Of a DNA stretch of 14,519 nt, positions 13,747 through 14,519 are shown one piece after another; positions within the stretch are counted from its first letter, which is position 1; the number at the start of each line of letters is the position of its first letter. This DNA comes from Lightella neohaematopini (lineage in GTDB: Bacteria > Pseudomonadota > Gammaproteobacteria > Enterobacterales > Enterobacteriaceae): the NCBI GenBank assembly GCA_025728385.1, contig JAOBJV010000010.1, forward strand, positions 1-14,519. Reading direction: 5' to 3'. Made by a program: the position numbers and the translations under genes. Under the pieces are notes generated by a model. That model made no database searches. It saw only the letters and a list, made by a program, of their open reading frames with translations, and was not told the DNA's origin.

Positions 13747-13775
13747 TTGATTAATCAATATTTCTACTACATAAT
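13747..13775 (+). promoter_or_regulatory. Probable sigma-70 promoter of tRNA-Phe
   Basis: TTGATT (13747-13752) and CATAAT (13770-13775) are spaced by the optimal 17 nt, matching the -35 and -10 consensus at 4/6 and 5/6 positions. The start would fall near 13782, about 10 nt before the tRNA. A/T richness makes chance matches common; position is the main support. Confidence 0.5.
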
Positions 13776-13792
13776 TATTTAAGTTTGATTTT

Positions 13793-13865
13793 GCCCAGAT
13801 AGCTCAGTTGGTAGAGCAAAGGACTGAAGATCCTTGTGTCCTTGGTTCAATTCCAAGTCTGGGCA
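13793..13865 (+). tRNA. pheU: tRNA-Phe (anticodon GAA)
   Basis: A complete 73-nt cloverleaf: acceptor GCCCAGA/TCTGGGC, D arm GCTC/GAGC, anticodon stem AAGGA/TCCTT with loop CTGAAGA (anticodon GAA), and T arm CTTGG-TTCAATT-CCAAG, discriminator A. The changes relative to E. coli are paired in the stems, indicating function. ATT follows the discriminator, so CCA is not encoded. Position 37 is G where E. coli tRNA-Phe has A37. E. coli pheU lies close to groS, so the location is ancestral. Confidence 0.97.
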
Positions 13866-13991
13866 ATTTAATTATTAATTTTAATTATTAGTTTTACATT
13901 ATTAAGTGATCTAGTAGTTTTAATTACTATTTTATCTTTAGTTATCTTTTTAATAGTTATACTTAGATATATTTAAAATACATTAGTTTAA

Positions 13992-14009
13992 ATAAATAAA
14001 TTTATTTAT
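13992..14009. repeat. 18-bp palindrome upstream of thrA
   Basis: ATAAATAAATTTATTTAT is a perfect palindrome 41 bp before the thrA ATG. The 185-bp spacer 13866-14050 has no Thr/Ile-rich leader peptide and no attenuator-like G/C stem. The palindrome is A/T only and may be chance. Confidence 0.4.
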
Positions 14010-14050
14010 AAGCTTTATTTTCAAATAGTATAGATTTAGTGAATTATGAT

Positions 14051-14519
14051 ATGAAAGTATTAAAATTTGGTGGTTCATCATTAATTCACACTAATAGTAA
14101 CATACTACACGCAATAGATATTATTATTAAAAACGCTAAAACTGAAAAAATTGGTGTTGTTTTATCTGCTCCATATAAAATAACTGATTACCTAACATTG
14201 TTGGTTAATTCTCTAAACAATAAATTTCTAGTTAACTATTACTTACTAGTAATTAGAATAATATTTACTAAGATTATAGAACTAATATCAACTAGTAATA
14301 TCGGCGTTAGTTTTAATGCTTTATATTCAATATTAAATAATGAATTTAATAACTTAAATTATATGATAATCAAATTAAGAAAGCTTAATTTACTAAAACA
14401 ATGTGATATTGTTAAGATAATATCTTGGGGTGAAAGATTAATAGTTTTAATTATAGATAAAGTAATAAAAGTTTTTGGTTTTTATGTTACAATTATAGAT
14501 CCTACAAAAAAAATTTTAG
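14051..14519 (+). CDS. thrA: Bifunctional aspartokinase I / homoserine dehydrogenase I (5' part)
   Basis: Aspartokinase phosphorylates aspartate, the first step to threonine, lysine and methionine; in ThrA a fused C-terminal homoserine dehydrogenase performs the third step. Only 156 codons lie in the window, cut by its right edge, so the dehydrogenase half is not seen. The start MKVLKFGGSS matches ThrA MRVLKFGGTS. VVLSAPYKITDYL (36-48) corresponds to VLSAPAKITNHL, WGER resembles RGEK of the kinase domain, and VTIIDPTKKIL matches VTVIDPVEKLL. The match to ThrA rather than LysC or MetL rests on these blocks. No Shine-Dalgarno is visible. thrL and its attenuator are absent, so threonine/isoleucine attenuation is probably lost. 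A retained thrA suggests essential amino acid supply to a host (inference). Confidence 0.9.
   Translation, partial: MKVLKFGGSSLIHTNSNILHAIDIIIKNAKTEKIGVVLSAPYKITDYLTLLVNSLNNKFLVNYYLLVIRIIFTKIIELISTSNIGVSFNALYSILNNEFNNLNYMIIKLRKLNLLKQCDIVKIISWGERLIVLIIDKVIKVFGFYVTIIDPTKKIL

Noticed and set aside
13866..14050. thrL leader peptide
   Set aside because: The only ATG before the thrA start reads ATG-ATA-TGA; no Thr/Ile codon run exists.

Overview
The window is a stretch of a strongly A/T-rich, heavily reduced bacterial chromosome. Every intact gene has a recognisable Enterobacterales counterpart. Together with long A/T-only spacers, few Shine-Dalgarno sites, tRNA genes lacking an encoded CCA end and visible gene remnants, this points to an obligate, probably insect-associated gammaproteobacterial endosymbiont. 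I do not assign a genus. The host association is inference; the E. coli gene orders used below are from memory.

Layout. Block 1 (1-7216) matches the E. coli neighbourhood around 65-66 min: a probable ubiH remnant (-), rpiA (-), then on the + strand endA, rsmE, a decayed gshB, yqgE, yqgF/ruvX, proC and mltC. proC lies where yggS-proC-yggT lies in Yersinia-like genomes, not at its E. coli site. Block 2 (7230-13865) matches E. coli 94 min with conserved relative orientations: tRNA-Gly(GCC) (-), orn (-), psd (+), epmA (-), efp (-), epmB (+), groL (-), groS (-), tRNA-Phe(GAA) (+). The two blocks meet within 13 bp between mltC and tRNA-Gly. Block 3 starts at 14051 with the 5' part of thrA, cut by the window end.

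How the genes work together. The set covers core functions: pentose phosphate isomerisation (rpiA), 16S rRNA methylation (rsmE), RNA fragment turnover (orn), phosphatidylethanolamine synthesis (psd), peptidoglycan remodelling by a lipoprotein (mltC), proline synthesis (proC), entry into the threonine/aspartate family (thrA), chaperonin (groS-groL) and rescue of polyproline-stalled ribosomes (efp with its lysylation enzymes epmA and epmB). groS-groL keeps an excellent sigma-32 heat-shock promoter and ends at a strong hairpin shared with convergent epmB.

What stands out is molecular erosion rather than a new system: readable fossils of gshB and ubiH, changes at family-signature residues in RuvX, RsmE, ProC, MltC and the EpmB tail, and a tRNA-Phe with G instead of A at position 37. 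I see no transposon, prophage, CRISPR array, toxin-antitoxin pair or other accessory system, and no convincing evidence for an undescribed system.
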